Shown in pieces: positions 1 through 11,767 of a DNA stretch of 64,000 bases. The notes under the pieces were generated by a model that had not been told where the DNA came from, searched no databases, and saw only the letters and a program-made list of their open reading frames with translations. Source of the stretch: Hsuehochloa calcarea (Eukaryota; Streptophyta; Magnoliopsida; Poales; Poaceae). The stretch is from contig CM070609.1 in the NCBI GenBank assembly GCA_036346395.1, positions 49,982,777 to 50,046,776 on the forward strand, in the 5' to 3' direction. Each line of letters starts with the position of its first letter. Position 1 is the first letter of the stretch. A program made the position numbers and the translations under genes.

Positions 1-1513
1 GAGCTGGAGACGAAATTGAAGGTTTTCGGCCGAATTTGGGGGAAAATCAAATTGATAAGATCCCTGCGGCCAAATGTGAAATTGATTGAGGGCTAATGCG
101 CACAGAGATGAGAGTAAGCGGAGGGAGCAAGGAGTTTGAAAATGGTGCACTTACCAGAGCTAAAGAAGAAGAGCACCCTTTGCGGCTGAAAGGGGGAAAA
201 TAGAAATTGAGCTGCTCTCTTCTGTCAAAAGCAAAATTGACAGAGGGTTAATACTCAGTGAGAGGCTAAGAAGCTGAGGAATCAAGGGTTTTGAAAGAGA
301 ATGCCCGGAACACCACTTTCACCGAAGGACCCGAAGCTCCAACAATGGCGACCGAGAGCAAATTTCGAAATGGAGCTCGAGCAATGCACTAACAAGTCAG
401 CCGAGCTCAAGAGTGTTCAAAGGATGCTAAGGAAGCCACTGGAGGAGTTTTATAGGCCGAAGAGCAAGAAGGAGGCAACGGCATTAAAATGGTGAGCTCA
501 CTGAGTTGAGGTTGACTGAGAGCGATGGGAGCAAGTGACAACAGTGGAGACCACGACTATGGAGGCGGCGAACGAGCATTAAATGCTAAGAGTCGCTGGT
601 CGAAAGGTGGAAGAGACGACACACCGCCACGCCCGAGATTTTCACCAACTCATCGTTGACTTGGCTGAACGCGCGATCGGAGGTAGACGATTTAACGACG
701 ACCGTCGGATCGTAAATCGAACGGTTCAAATCGAACGGGTGATAATAACGATTCAACGCGCGCTTGATCTCGGCCGCTGATTTAGAATCCAATGGTCCAC
801 GTTGCGCGAGGCGCCGGATGGTCCGAACGTTCTCTTTTTTGAGCCACGATCTTGGATGAACGGTTCGCAGCGAGGGAGGATCGGCGTCCGAACGTCACTC
901 GAGCGCAGCATCGCACGATCGAGATCTAACGGCCGAAATTGAACGCGCCCGATGTGGCCGAAGTCGGTGCGCTTAGTTGATCCGATCGAATCGAATGGCT
1001 TGAACCCGAGTGTGACTTGAGTCCAAGGAATAGTAAAAGCTGATTTTGAGTTATTTGTCGAAATGACTTAGGATAATTAATTAAGATAGCAAACAAGCTC
1101 CAAAAATTATGAAATTTTAAATGGAGATTGCTGACAGCAGAGGAACCTTATATAAAATTTTCAGAGACTTTTATGCACTGCATTTTCTCTAAAAATTCCG
1201 AAGGCTATCATAGGAGTTTGACTAATGTTTGACTTGTCTAAAAAATTATCAAATAATTTCTGAAAATTATGAAATAATTCTGAGGTGTTAAACATCACTC
1301 CTAGGTTCAAAGAAAATTATTTTCAGGGGTTGGGCACAAGATTTTCATGAAGGAGATTTGTGTTGGTGTCCAAATGGCAATTTGATTTTTGATTTCACAT
1401 AATTCTTTTACAAAAATTATGGAACTGACACAAAAATCAAGATGAGAGAAAAAGTTTTAATTTCTCCTCATTTTTATTACATTTGAAACACAAACCAAGT
1501 TTGGGATGTTACA
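1..1513 (+). repeat. 3' part of a gypsy-type LTR (copy A)
   Basis: The segment ends in TGGGATGTTACA at 1502-1513, the mirror of the TGTAACATCCCA that starts many grass gypsy LTRs. Its order of blocks is repeated at 1514-2986 and at about 30900-32352: a purine-rich stretch with AGCAAAATTGACAGAGGGTTAATACTC, a GC-rich zone with palindromes like GGTCCGAACGTTC, then an A/T-rich tail with ACATTTGAAACACAAACC. The left end lies outside the window. The short open frames here have no recognisable protein and are not called. The class is inferred from the ends, since no pol gene is attached. Confidence 0.6.
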
Positions 1514-2986
1514 CAAACATCATTGCGCACCTAATGGTACCAACGAATCTACCGCGGTGGACTGTAACGCGACAGCAGTTTGAGGGAACCAAGTGGTTCA
1601 AAATGACCAAAACAAAACGGCAAAACGCTCACCGCGTTCAAGGGAGCGGTGCCAAGCAACTAGGGGCTAAAGAAGTTACCCGAGCCCAACGAAGGCACAG
1701 AGGAGGGTCGAATCGGCTCGGGTGGAGAAGAGTGACGGTTTACCGGGCCGAAAGGGGGCAATCCGCAATTGAATCGCTTCTTCACAAAAGCAAAATTGAC
1801 AGAGGGTTAATACTCTATGAGATGCTAAGTAACCGAGGAAGCAACAGATTCGAGTGAGAGGGCGGGAACACCACTTTCACCGAAGGGCTTGAGCTTCACC
1901 AATGGCGCCGAGAGAAAATCCACGAAGGAGCTCACTCGGTGCACTAGAAGAGATGTCAAGCTCAAGGGTGTTCAAAGGATGCTAAGGAAGCCTCGTAGAG
2001 TTTTATAGCCGAGGAGCAAGAGGGGAGCAACGGCAAGAAAAATGGCTTTGCCGGTGTTGAGGTTGGCCGAGGCGACGGGGCAGTAATGCAGGCGACGACG
2101 ACTATGGAGGCGGCAGGACGGAGCAATAATGCGAAGAGCCGTTGGCCAAAAGGAGAAGTGACCGCAGACCGCTAACGACCGCAATCGCCCGACTACGCTT
2201 GACTACCAACGAGCGAGTGCTCGGGAGGAAGACGACGAACGACGGCCGTCGGATCGATCGATCTCAATCGCCGCGCCAAGCAATTAGATATCCCGGCGGT
2301 CCGAACAATTCTTCGATCAAGGCCGCACGATCTAAAGATGAACGGCCCGAGAGGGAGGATCGCGGTCCGAACATTACCTCAGAGCGCAGATCGCACGATC
2401 GAGATCTAACGGCCGAAATTGAAAGCGCCGAGGCGGCCGAGTCGGTGCGCTTAGTTGATCCGATCGAGTCCGATGGCTCGAACCCGAGTTTGATTCGAAC
2501 CCAAGAACAAGAAAGATTGATTTTTGAGTTATTTATCGAAATGAGTTAGAAAATTAATTGAGATAGCAAACAAGCTCCAGATTTATGAAATTTTAAATCG
2601 AGGTTGCCGATCGATGATGAACCTTATATAAAATTTTCAGAGACTTTATGCATCGCATTTTTCTCCAAAATTCCGAAGGCTATATGTAGAGTTTGACCAA
2701 GGTTTGATGGCCTCAAAATTATCAAATAATTTCTAAAAATCATGAGATAATTCAGAGGTGTTGCCAAGCCTCCCAAAAACTCAGTGGAAAAGATTTCAAG
2801 GGTTTGGCGTAAGACCTTGCCAAGGAGGGTTTTTGATTAGAGTCAAAAGGGAATTTAAATGGGATTTTCCATAATTCTTTTGAAAAGAATTACCAAAAAT
2901 GACCAAGGCTTCAAGATGCAAGAAAAGTTTTAATTTCTTCTGATTTTCTTACATTTGAAACACAAACCCATATTTGGGATGTTACA
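1514..2986 (+). repeat. 3' part of a gypsy-type LTR (copy B)
   Basis: A second copy of the preceding LTR, head to tail with it. Blocks at about 1800-1930, 2100-2550 and 2560-2986 follow copy A in order with many small differences. It ends in TGGGATGTTACA, and like copy A is followed by a C. No start of the LTR family (TGTGAGACC) is seen, so it is truncated on the left. A local duplication or two separate insertions could explain the pair. No coding content is recognised; the 135-residue frame at 2142-2549 lies in the palindrome-rich zone. Confidence 0.55.
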
Positions 2987-4618
2987 CGGTCGGACATTGT
3001 GTCACCGGGCAACGGACCGATGACTCACGGCTCGACCGGTGACTTTGGCGCCTCGACCACCTACCAAGAATGTAATGTAAAAACTCGATGACGGTTGTAA
3101 ATAGATAAAACTTTTGATCTACATCTCCAAACTTGATGAAACTTGGAACACACCTTCTCTATGATATCAGAAACCTATTCCAATCGAAGATTGTGATATT
3201 CTTAGAAGAATAGAGATCCTTTTCCGTTTATTGAAGAAGGGTTCAAAACTGAGTCAAAACGAAAACTTGATCCAAAATCTTGCTCGTGGGTGATTGATGA
3301 TCAAGATTATCCTAGGTATGTTCCCACATGTCACAGCAAGCTATATCACGTGGAGAATTCAATCAAAACTCGTGGATCAAAGAAAGACTCAAAATCATCA
3401 AATATAGATAAAGAACGCAATGAGACAAAACATGATCAAACTGTTCTTTGATTGATTTGATATGATGTGGGCTTACAGCCTCTCCATCAATGGAGGACAA
3501 TGCTCAATTCAAGAGCATGAAAATCATATCAAACTATCAAGAACCCTAGCCACCACAAAAGCTCTCCCTAAGAAAATTAGGGTTTACAAAAATAGCAAAA
3601 GAGATGAAGCAGAGGTGCAGCCACCTCCCTACCCTATTTGTAGTGGAGGCTTAGACATTCTAGAAGTTTGACTCTATTGGACTCCCGTTAAGGCTCAAAA
3701 CAAATAGGATACATACGCACGTATTTTAATGCAATGTCTTTAACACCTATTGACCTAACTAGCTACACCTTGCACCATCTTGCGCCTCGGATTAGCCAAT
3801 AGGTCACCCTTGTCCATCTTGCACCACGCTTGGGTACATTGACCTTACCCGGCATCGTCGATCGTTCTGGACCTCAGCTCTACAAGCCTATTTCCGATCA
3901 TCCTCGCCGTTGACCGTCGTTGACCACCAAGAACCTGCACAACAATAGACAAGTAAACCGAATTTGGAAACAAGTTCTTCACAACTTGATCCATGTTAGT
4001 CAAAACATGTATCATGCAACATATATGCCCTGAAACTCATGACTTTGACCTAATGACCAAATATCGCCGCCACGACGGGCGACGACCCAAGTGAAAACTA
4101 GTCGATTAAAACTAGTCGACCGCCTGTGGTCGGGTCTCGATCGCTTACTTTCGCCGGCCCGACCGCCACCTATTGGCCGGTCAGACCGCCAGTAAAGACT
4201 TAGCCGAATTTCCTCTCTGGAAAACCGAAACATACTCCCTCTATTTTGAAACCAGTAAAGACTTAGCCGAATTTCCTCTCTGGCCGGTCTGACCGCCACC
4301 TATTGGCCGGAATTTTGAAACCAATAGAACTTTTGACTGGAGACTCCAAAAATTATGGGACCAACTGCAATAGAATCTCCTCTCTTGCCTACACCCTCTA
4401 TTTTTGGCCCACCAATCTGTGATTTTCGAGTTGGCGGTCCGACTGTCGCTACTGACGGTCGATCGATCTTGGACCGGCCTCGATCACGCTCGCTTGGCCG
4501 AATTTAAGGCCCGACAAGATGTAATTGTGCCGAAAACACATGAAACGACAAACCGTTAACGCCATTACCAATTATCACATCATCCTAAGATTTGGAGCAT
4601 ATCCCCATGATATCCACA
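2987..4618 (-). repeat. Truncated copia LTR, reverse orientation
   Basis: Read on the minus strand it begins at 4618 with TGTGGATATCATGGGGATAT, the start of the copia LTRs at 50563 and 15034, and follows them through the block with GATCTACATCTCCAAACTTG (plus-strand reading) near 3117-3136. The last 250-300 bp of the LTR are replaced by GC-rich sequence that abuts copy B of the gypsy LTR. No target duplication can therefore be seen. It contains GGTCGGACCG-like palindromes near 4130-4310 and 4430-4480. Confidence 0.75.
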
Positions 4619-7265
4619 CACATATCTGCCACAAAGGCTTTTAGAAGACCCTGTGCATGCTATGTATGGATTTTTATGTTCCTCGCGCTTGACAAGAGGT
4701 CCAATATTATGTGCGCACTTGTGTGTTATGCCAACATGACAAGATGGAACATCTCCATCCTGTTATAATGTTATAGCCTCTTGAGGTACCGACTACTGTA
4801 TGGGCTAATATTTCCATGGATTTCATCGAAGGACTGCCTTGTGTACACGGGAAATCGGTCATCCTTTCAGTCATTGGCCGGTTCTCTAAATACACTCACT
4901 TCATTCCACTGGGACACCAGTACACGACCACTTCCGTCGCTCGGGCGTTCTTCAACGACATTGTTCATCTTCATGTTGGGAAAGTAGTGGCCATGGAAGC
5001 CCAGCTGAGTGATCGCGATCAAATTCTTAGTGATGTTTGGTACCGTCTGCTTAAGGCACAATAATGTGCCAATAATTATTATGACAAACATCATCGTGCG
5101 ATCACTTTTGAGGCGAGTTCATGGGTATGGCTTCACCTTCTTGATCACCAAGCTACATCTATTCCGGGCCTAACCACTGGCAAGCTTGGTCCCCGCTTCT
5201 ACGGACCCTACTAGATTATGGAACGCATTGGTACAGTCGCATACCATCTTCAATTGACAGCAGGCGCTAAGCTGCACAACATCTTCCATGTTAGTCTCTT
5301 GAAGCAATTTCATGGCGACCTTTTCACGACACCACTGTAGGGATACGGGTAGGCCACGCTAGCAACAATTCAAAATTTCTACCATGTAAACCAGGAAGCC
5401 GAACAAGTAGATGATCACAGATCGTTACCACCAGACACGCAGTACAGCAGAAGAAGAGTTGGAGCAGCCTGGTCCAACGTAGAGTGCGTCAATGAAGTAG
5501 TCGCAGTCAATTGTTCACCGTAGTCGATCATCCAACGTCGAGCACGTCGATGCAATGGTTGTAGTCGATCGTCTCCTTCAGCAACCTCTGTAGTTCCCTG
5601 TGAAGATCGCAGATTATCCTCAAGCGCAATAGCAACCGCAGTAGTGCTTGTACGGTATCCACAAGTCCAGGGAAGGAACACCGCGCGCTGGTGTGCTAGC
5701 ACCAACTCGCACGGTAGGACTCTCTCAAGAAGATGGAGGGTACCGTTTCGGTGGAGCAACTCACATGTCTTGCCTTTCCACATCCAATAGCCTCTAGCAT
5801 CTCCTTATAAAGGGCCCATGACGGATCCTATCCGAACACGTTTTGTTCTAACCTGTTAAGTGTGTGATCCGTTAGGTTTATGTGTAGTCGACTGTGACTC
5901 GGAAACCCTTTCCGACCACGAGTCGTTAGCGGTTTCTAGCAGGACATAACGATTCTCGAATACACACAAATTATATCGGACGAACCTTAATGCAATATGA
6001 TCTATGACCAGATCCTCATCACTTACAACCGCGTCCTATCTCTATATCACAAGTTCGTATTTGGTCATGGCCAGTTCGTAACTGCTTACGACCAGGTTTC
6101 GACCACTCTGTGATTATGTTCGACCAATTTACGACCGGCTCGTATGACCATACGACTAGTCCATAACTGATCAAACTAAGCGACCTACTCATGCATTCTT
6201 CTTTTGCCTCATGATATCTGGTTGAACTCTAGGTGAGATATTATGTCATCCATGGATTGTTCAAGACTTTCACGATTGAGTGTTGGATAACATTATGTGG
6301 TCGAACTCTTCGACCGCTAGTGGCATGACCATGCACTTTCTTTATCCGAACACTTCGAGGGACCCAGAGATATCTCTCTTGTTATGTTAGGAGGGTAAAT
6401 CCCATATCCGACCAGTCGCATCCCTCCACATATTTCATAGCATACCTGAAACCTTCCTTTATAACTACCCAGTTACGAGTAGTGTTTGGTAGCCCCTAAG
6501 AGTGTTGTTACGCATGTAGGGAATCATGCCGATCTCAGGTCTAAGGATTATACATCATCATTGCTTGAGACCAACTAATGACATATAGAATCATAACAAT
6601 CTCAATAGTATCTCAAGGTGGGTCTATCCAACCCCATGTTTTCTAACATGTGTTCACATTATTGATTCGATATCTTTATATCCATGAGCGGTGAAGCACG
6701 GTCATCAATCGATACATGTGCTAGTTGTAGAGTCACTAGTGTTCCGACTAGTGACATCTGACTAGGGATATATTTAGAACGACATCATATAAGTTAAAGA
6801 GTTTCACCAACAAGTCACATATTCGTTGATCTATATAACCGATGATTCATTCAAGGAACAGAATAAAATTTATCCAATTACTCATAAACATAGACGTGAT
6901 ACAATCATCTCTATGATTGCCTCTAGGGCATATCACCAACAACCACCTGTCCTTCCGCCCATCGAGCATGGCCGTGCCCTTGCTATTTCGGCCAAGGTAT
7001 TAAAGGCCAGTTTGCGTCGTGACAATTGACATGGTTTGGTCGAGTAGGTCCGTTTGGATGCGACCAAGGATTCAGGGGAACTAGTGGCAGCTTTCAAGGA
7101 AGCTTATCCTACATTTCAGTTTGAGGCAGCTTGAGGACGAGTTGTTTGCCAAGGCCGAGAGAGATGTTATGTGGGGCATACCTTATTGTCGTCATGGCGG
7201 ACATGAGCGTGCGCCCAATCAAGCTGTGGAATAGTCGGCTTTAGGATAGGAATTGCATGGAGATT
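4619..7265 (+). pseudogene. Ty3/gypsy integrase relic, split by a solo LTR
   Basis: This is the C-terminal part of a gypsy polyprotein, which would carry out integration of retrotransposon DNA. From 4640 come the integrase zinc-finger tail (CVLCQ near 4718), then the core with the family-typical DFIEGLP and GKSVI stretches (4816-4870), RFSKYTHFIPLG, and after an internal deletion near 4985-5030 the C-terminal domain with GKLGPRFYGPY (about 5180) and LHNIFHVSLLK (5272-5310). The frame is cut at 5335 by a solo LTR and resumes at 6947 in the same phase with VLPPIEHGRA, ending near 7260 in a broken tail containing LEDELFAKA. Stops and deletions make it non-functional. The relic's own 3' LTR appears to start at 7266. 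Confidence 0.85.
5336..6941 (-). mobile_element. Solo LTR (gypsy-type) inserted antisense in pol
   Basis: The 1,606-bp segment runs from TGTAGGGATACGGG to GCATATCACCAACA and is flanked by a perfect 5-bp duplication, ACCAC at 5331-5335 and 6942-6946. On the minus strand it starts TGTTGGTGATATGCCCTAGA and so is an LTR in antisense to the surrounding pol relic. With one duplication removed, the pol frame continues without a shift. A single LTR with exact duplications and no internal region is the usual outcome of recombination between the two LTRs of a complete element. Reading frames inside it are not genes. Confidence 0.9.
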
Positions 7266-8268
7266 GTTGGTGATATGCGCTAGAGGCAATCATAGAGATG
7301 ATTATATCATGTCTATGTTTATGAGTTATGGGATAAATGTTATTATATTCATTAAATAAATTATCAGTTATAAAGATTAACATGTATGTGACTTGTTGGT
7401 GAAACTCTTTAACTTATATGATATTATTCTAAAAGTATCTCCAGTCGGAGGTCACTGATCGGAACACTAGTGACTTATCGACCAATACATGTATTGATTG
7501 ATGACCATGTTTCACTGGTCATGGATATAGGGATATTGAATCGATAATGTGGACACATGTTAGAGAACATGGTGTTGGATTGACACACCTTGAGACACTA
7601 TTGAGATTGTTATGATTTTTTATGTCATCAGTTGGTCTCAAGCAATGATGATGTATAATCCTTAGACCTGAGATCAGTATGGTTTTCTACATATTTAATA
7701 GTACACATAGGGGTTGCCAAACACTACTCCGTAACTGGGTAGTTATAAAGGTAGCTTTCAGGTATGCTGTGAAACACGCGGAGGGATGTGACTAGTCAGA
7801 TATGAGATTTGGCTCTCCTAACATAACAGGAGAGATATCTCTGGGCCTCTCGATGTGGTTGGATAAAGAAAGTGCATGGCCGTGCCGCTAGTGGTCGAAG
7901 AGCCGACCATATGAAGTTATCCGTCACTTGATCGAGAAAGTATTGAACAGTCTATGGATGACAAATCATCTAACCTAGAGTCCAACCAGATATAGTGAGG
8001 TAAAGGGAGAATACATAGGCGGGTCGTTCAGGTCGACCAGATACGGGCTGGTCGTAGACTGGTTGAACATAATCACTAATTAGTCGTAAGGAGTTACGAA
8101 CTGATCATGACTAAATATGAACTGGTCGTATAAAGATACGAGCTTATCGTAAGTGATAAGGACCTGGTCATAAATCATATTACATTAAGGTTGATCTAAT
8201 ATAATTTATATATTTTCGGGAATCATTATGTCCTGCTAGGAACCGCTAATGACTCGTGGTCGTTATGT
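7266..8268 (+). repeat. Truncated 3' LTR of the gypsy relic
   Basis: It starts TGTTGGTGATATGCGCTAGA right after the end of the pol relic, so it fits as that element's 3' LTR. It is the inverted counterpart of the solo LTR at 5336-6941, matching most of the way along (for example CAAGCAATGATGATGTATAA at 7638 and the reverse complement near 6550). Similarity stops at about 8268, after GACTCGTGGTCG, so roughly the last 600 bp are missing. Confidence 0.8.
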
Positions 8269-8403
8269 CCTGTTATGCTATTGCTCATGTTTTATCACTA
8301 GATGTTTTAGCATGGTAGAGTAGTATCCCTCAAGAAAAATTAAGTAAATTTGATGTCATTTCAATTGATGCGCCTATCACGATTTTGATCATTAATTGGT
8401 AGG
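8269..8403. other. Unassigned junction
   Basis: A/T-rich sequence between the truncated LTR and the Mutator-like relic. I looked for a Mutator terminal repeat here and did not recognise one. Confidence 0.5.
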
Positions 8404-9520
8404 TTTACCAAATTGTGAAGGCAACCGGGAGCAATTGGTCGTTGCCATCAGTAGTAACAGCAGTGAGAATAGTGCCCTTGTACTTCCCGCAAAGGAATGT
8501 ACCGTCCATAGTCGACGGATAGCAGGGAGAAGCTCGATCGCCGCCAAATGCCCGTAAGACTCGATCAAGGATTAGGGAATGTGGGATGTTCGACGGTGGG
8601 GCCTCTCCACCCTGTTGATGCATGTCCCCGGATTAGTATCCGCAATTTGCTTCAGCATTCCAGGGACTAGGCCGTACGCCTCCTTGTAGGTACCGTACCA
8701 CCCTTCGAGCACCTTCCGCTTCACCCACTAGACTCATCAGAAGCTAACAAAGATACCCCATCAGATTCGTGACGTCACCATCGACCTTCGCGAGATGGTC
8801 AAACCGGCGACAACTACATGGCTTATGATGGTCACGATGTAGCTCAGGGTCACATTCATATGCATTTGCAATGGCTCCTCAAGCTCACATGTGTGATCCG
8901 TCACGAATGTGATGCAGAAGGCCATTCCCGCCCCAGGGAATCTCTACGCACGGACTTTGCCAGGGTAAGAGCTAAGCACGCACTTAACTATGTATGTGTC
9001 AGGGTTAGATATGCAGATAATGCAAGACAGATAATGGTTAGTACGACTTATTGTAGATAGTTGAAGATACAGCAAACAACGTCGAAACTCACCTGTAAAC
9101 TCGGTAAGTCCGATTGGTCTTCACCGCGAAACTAGCGATAGCTTGCTTGGCGGCAATCTTGTGTGGAAAATGTTGCCCCACAAGCAGGGTGTCCTCATCG
9201 AAGGCCCACGAAGACTCGTGCTCCTATGGCAGAACAAGGGAAGAGGCCGCTTGCCAATCCAACCGACTTGGAACATAGTCCGTGTCGGTCAAAACAATGC
9301 CACCGACGATCCCACCCGCATCGCTGACTTCGTTCTCGCTGGATTGCGAGTCAAAGTCATCCTCATCTTCAGTGGTAGTGCCCTCAGACATGCTATCGAT
9401 AATCTCATGACAGTCAACACGAGCACCTCACCATTTATCCACACCTTCATTCGGCTGGAAACTACCAGAATCTCCATCAATTGGAGCATCATGCCTAGCG
9501 ACGTCTGGTGCTCCTGAGAC
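8404..9520 (-). pseudogene. Mutator-like (MULE) transposase fragment
   Basis: On the minus strand, 8405-8623 encodes the start of a MULE transposase catalytic domain: STMDGTFLCGKYKGTILTAV followed by DGNDQLLPVAF. MudrA-type proteins carry the first catalytic Asp in an IDGTFL context, matched here by MDGTFL. Further upstream on that strand (about 9095-9175) is FPHKIAAKQAIASFAVK, the pattern of the N-terminal DNA-binding region, preceded by an acidic stretch (9290-9400). The frame changes several times, and the part after the first catalytic Asp is missing downstream of 8404, so it cannot be active. Some N-terminal coding sequence may extend to about 9990, but no motif proves it. Terminal inverted repeats were not found. 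Confidence 0.75.
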
Positions 9521-10279
9521 CTCTATCGTCGTCAACAAACCAAGAGGGGGATAAGAGCGTTGCTGCCCCTTTCAATAGCGCCCCCAAAGGAATGAGCAAG
9601 ATAAACAAAATGGACATACAACATGGGCCGTGATAGATCGGAACGTGAGGATTGCTAATGATCTCCATGTACTGTGCCTACATGGCACTACTGGTCACCT
9701 TTGCTAGGCCCCACAACATCTGCCCGTGTGGTGGGACTGTGGTGGCGGTGATCGCCTCTATTACTATCTTGTTCCTGGTTACGTGCCTATCGAACAACTG
9801 CTCGTAGCTCGAGAAAATCCACATGTGCCAAGTTGGGAACGTTTAGCAAGGCACGCTGGTAGCTCAACATATCAACTCCGTCTGGACTGCTACGCACGTT
9901 ACCGTGGAACATGTACAGTGTCTCCATTTCTGATGAAAATAACACAATATTTCAACCAAAACACAATACAAAAACCATACATACGTTGCTAAAATGAACT
10001 TACCGTTACGACATTACTGTCTCTTAACCTCAGACACGGAAGACTGCAAATTCAAAGATGCATCGCATTAGTAACAACTTCGGTAAATGGTGCCAACAAT
10101 GGACTAACAAAACGGTTAAGTACTAATTCTCCTGCTCCGACAGAGGAGGCACCCCACAAAGAGGGAGAGATGCCTGAGAGGAACGAGCGAGCGAGTGGGA
10201 AAATTTCCCGAGTGAGACCTAAGGCTTGTGAAGAATGATTGTGTGGCTGCACGTTTAAATAGCCGAGCACGGGAGAAGC
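9521..10279. other. No clear gene; possible MULE 5' region
   Basis: Moderately GC-rich sequence. The plus-strand frame at 9726-9992 and minus-strand frame at 10052-10348 have no recognisable motifs. By position this would be the N-terminal coding and leader region of the minus-strand MULE transposase, but that is inference. Confidence 0.35.
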
Positions 10280-10800
10280 AACATGATGACGACGTGACAG
10301 CGCCTCCATAAGGTGCATGTCACCTACCACGCCTGACAGAGGGGGCATGTCCCTAGGGCACCTAGCACAGGGGGCAGGTCCCTACCACCCCCACCCCACC
10401 GAGGGCAGCTCTACGTCTGACGTGACCCAACGAAGTAGCTTTGCGCGGAAATGATGCTACACAACTCCAAGATTCATCCTACGCAGACAACGAGTGACTC
10501 GATGAGATGCAAAATGATGACAACGTGATGGCACCCCCACAGGGTGTAGGTCACCTACCGTGCCTGGCAGAGGGGGCAGGTCCCTACAGTGCCCCACACC
10601 GAGGGCAACTCTGCACGCGACATGACCCAACGAAGCAGCTTTGCGCGAAAACGACGCTACCTGGCTCCAAGAAACGACGCTACGCGGACAGCGAGTAACT
10701 CGACGAGACGCAATGTAACGACGACGTGACGGCGCCCCCCACAGGGTGCAGGTCACCTACCGTGCCTAGCATAGGGGGCAGGTCCCTACGGTTTAGTTTT
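10280..10800. repeat. GC-rich tandem repeat, units of about 205-230 bp
   Basis: Three units begin with GACGACGTGACAGCG-like sequence near 10286, 10518 and 10722. Each carries a CAGGTCACCTACCGTGCCTG-like block and then GGGGGCAGGTCCCTAC; the first two also share GTGACCCAACGAAG and GCTTTGCGCG. The third copy is partial. The same ACCTGCC/GGGGCAGGT theme returns at about 13186-13250. The array lies between the divergent MULE relic and the plus-strand TATA-like site. Confidence 0.75.
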
Positions 10801-10809
10801 AGGGTATAG

Positions 10810-11035
10810 GCTTTTCAGATCGACTTGACAACCCTGACATCCTCGACTTTTCAGACTCTACACAGTAGGACGTGACAACGCTCTACCTCCTCAGCTTTTC
10901 AGATCAAAAAGACAGGACTCTGCAAAGCAGGACGTGATAGTTCCCTGCAAAATAAGACATGACAACACTCTGCCTCGCCAATAACTTTTCAGAAAGACAA
11001 GGCAACACTCTGCCTCGCAGGCTACTCACATGAAA
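10810..11035. repeat. Short degenerate repeats upstream of TATA-like site
   Basis: Imperfect repetitions of CTTTTCAGA and GCAGGACGTGACAACACTCTGCCTC in at least four positions (10813, 10845, 10897, 10985 for the CTTTTCAG part). They sit directly upstream of the TATA-like box at 11064. A promoter role is inferred from position only. Confidence 0.55.
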
Positions 11036-11063
11036 TTAACCATACCATGCCAACCCTGTGGCT

Positions 11064-11071
11064 TATAAAAG
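11064..11071 (+). promoter_or_regulatory. TATA-like box
   Basis: TATAAAAG within GGCTTATAAAAGGAGG, about 30 bp before a CA-rich leader (CACTACACAACCAAACCC, 11098-11115) typical of plant transcript starts. An ATG follows at 11171, but its frame closes after about 35 codons inside the LTR at 11246. It may be the promoter of a transposon gene now interrupted. Confidence 0.4.
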
Positions 11072-11245
11072 GAGGTGGAAGATATCTGGGAAAGAACACT
11101 ACACAACCAAACCCAACACTACACTAGAGTTTGCTTCACTACGCCAAGATAGACAGATGCGAGAATAGCAATGGGACAAGATCTGCAAACTAGCAAGGGT
11201 CACTGTGTGGCGGGACGAACAAGCAAGGGATGTTCTTTGAAGGTG

Positions 11246-11767
11246 AATGTAGGCTACGCTAGCTACAACAATTAATTTTCTACCGTGTTCAACCAGAAAA
11301 CATACGTGTAAGGGAGTTATGGATAGTTACCACTAGATGCGCTGCGCAGCGGAAGAAGAGTTGGAGTAGCCCGGTCCAACGTAGATACGTGTTGATGAAT
11401 AAGGAACAGTCGATCGTTTCACGAACTAAATGTCTCCTCCTCGAGTCCTACGCAATAGCCTTGCGCTTTTCGCTAATCAAGACAAAGAATAAGCGTGGCG
11501 CGCCCACGGAGTCCACACGTTCGATGGAACGCCGCGCCGGTGTGCTAGCACCGCGCGCCCGGCTAGGGTTCCGGGATACGGCTAAGGGGAGGTGGCGACC
11601 AGGGTTTTGTCCAATTGTGCCTGCAGCCCTGTCTCCATATTTATAGAGCATGCTAATGGGCTTCCATGTTGTAGGCCCAATAGAACCCTAGTCCCATATG
11701 GATCAATATCTCTCTTAGCCTATAAAACCGAATTGTTTATGATTACCTCTTGGGCACATCACTAACA
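11246..11767 (-). mobile_element. Solo LTR, short relative of the 5336 LTR
   Basis: The left end TGTAGGCTACGCTAGC and the region with GCAGCGGAAGAAGAGTTGGA (11348-11367) match the left end of the solo LTR at 5336 (same block at 5441-5461). The right end GGGCACATCACTAACA resembles GGGCATATCACCAACA there. At 522 bp it is a third of that length, and its middle differs. On the minus strand it has its own TATA box (plus-strand TATTTATA, 11638-11645). Flanking bases GTGAA and GTTGC do not match, so no target duplication is claimed and the ends may be off by a few bases. Confidence 0.6.
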
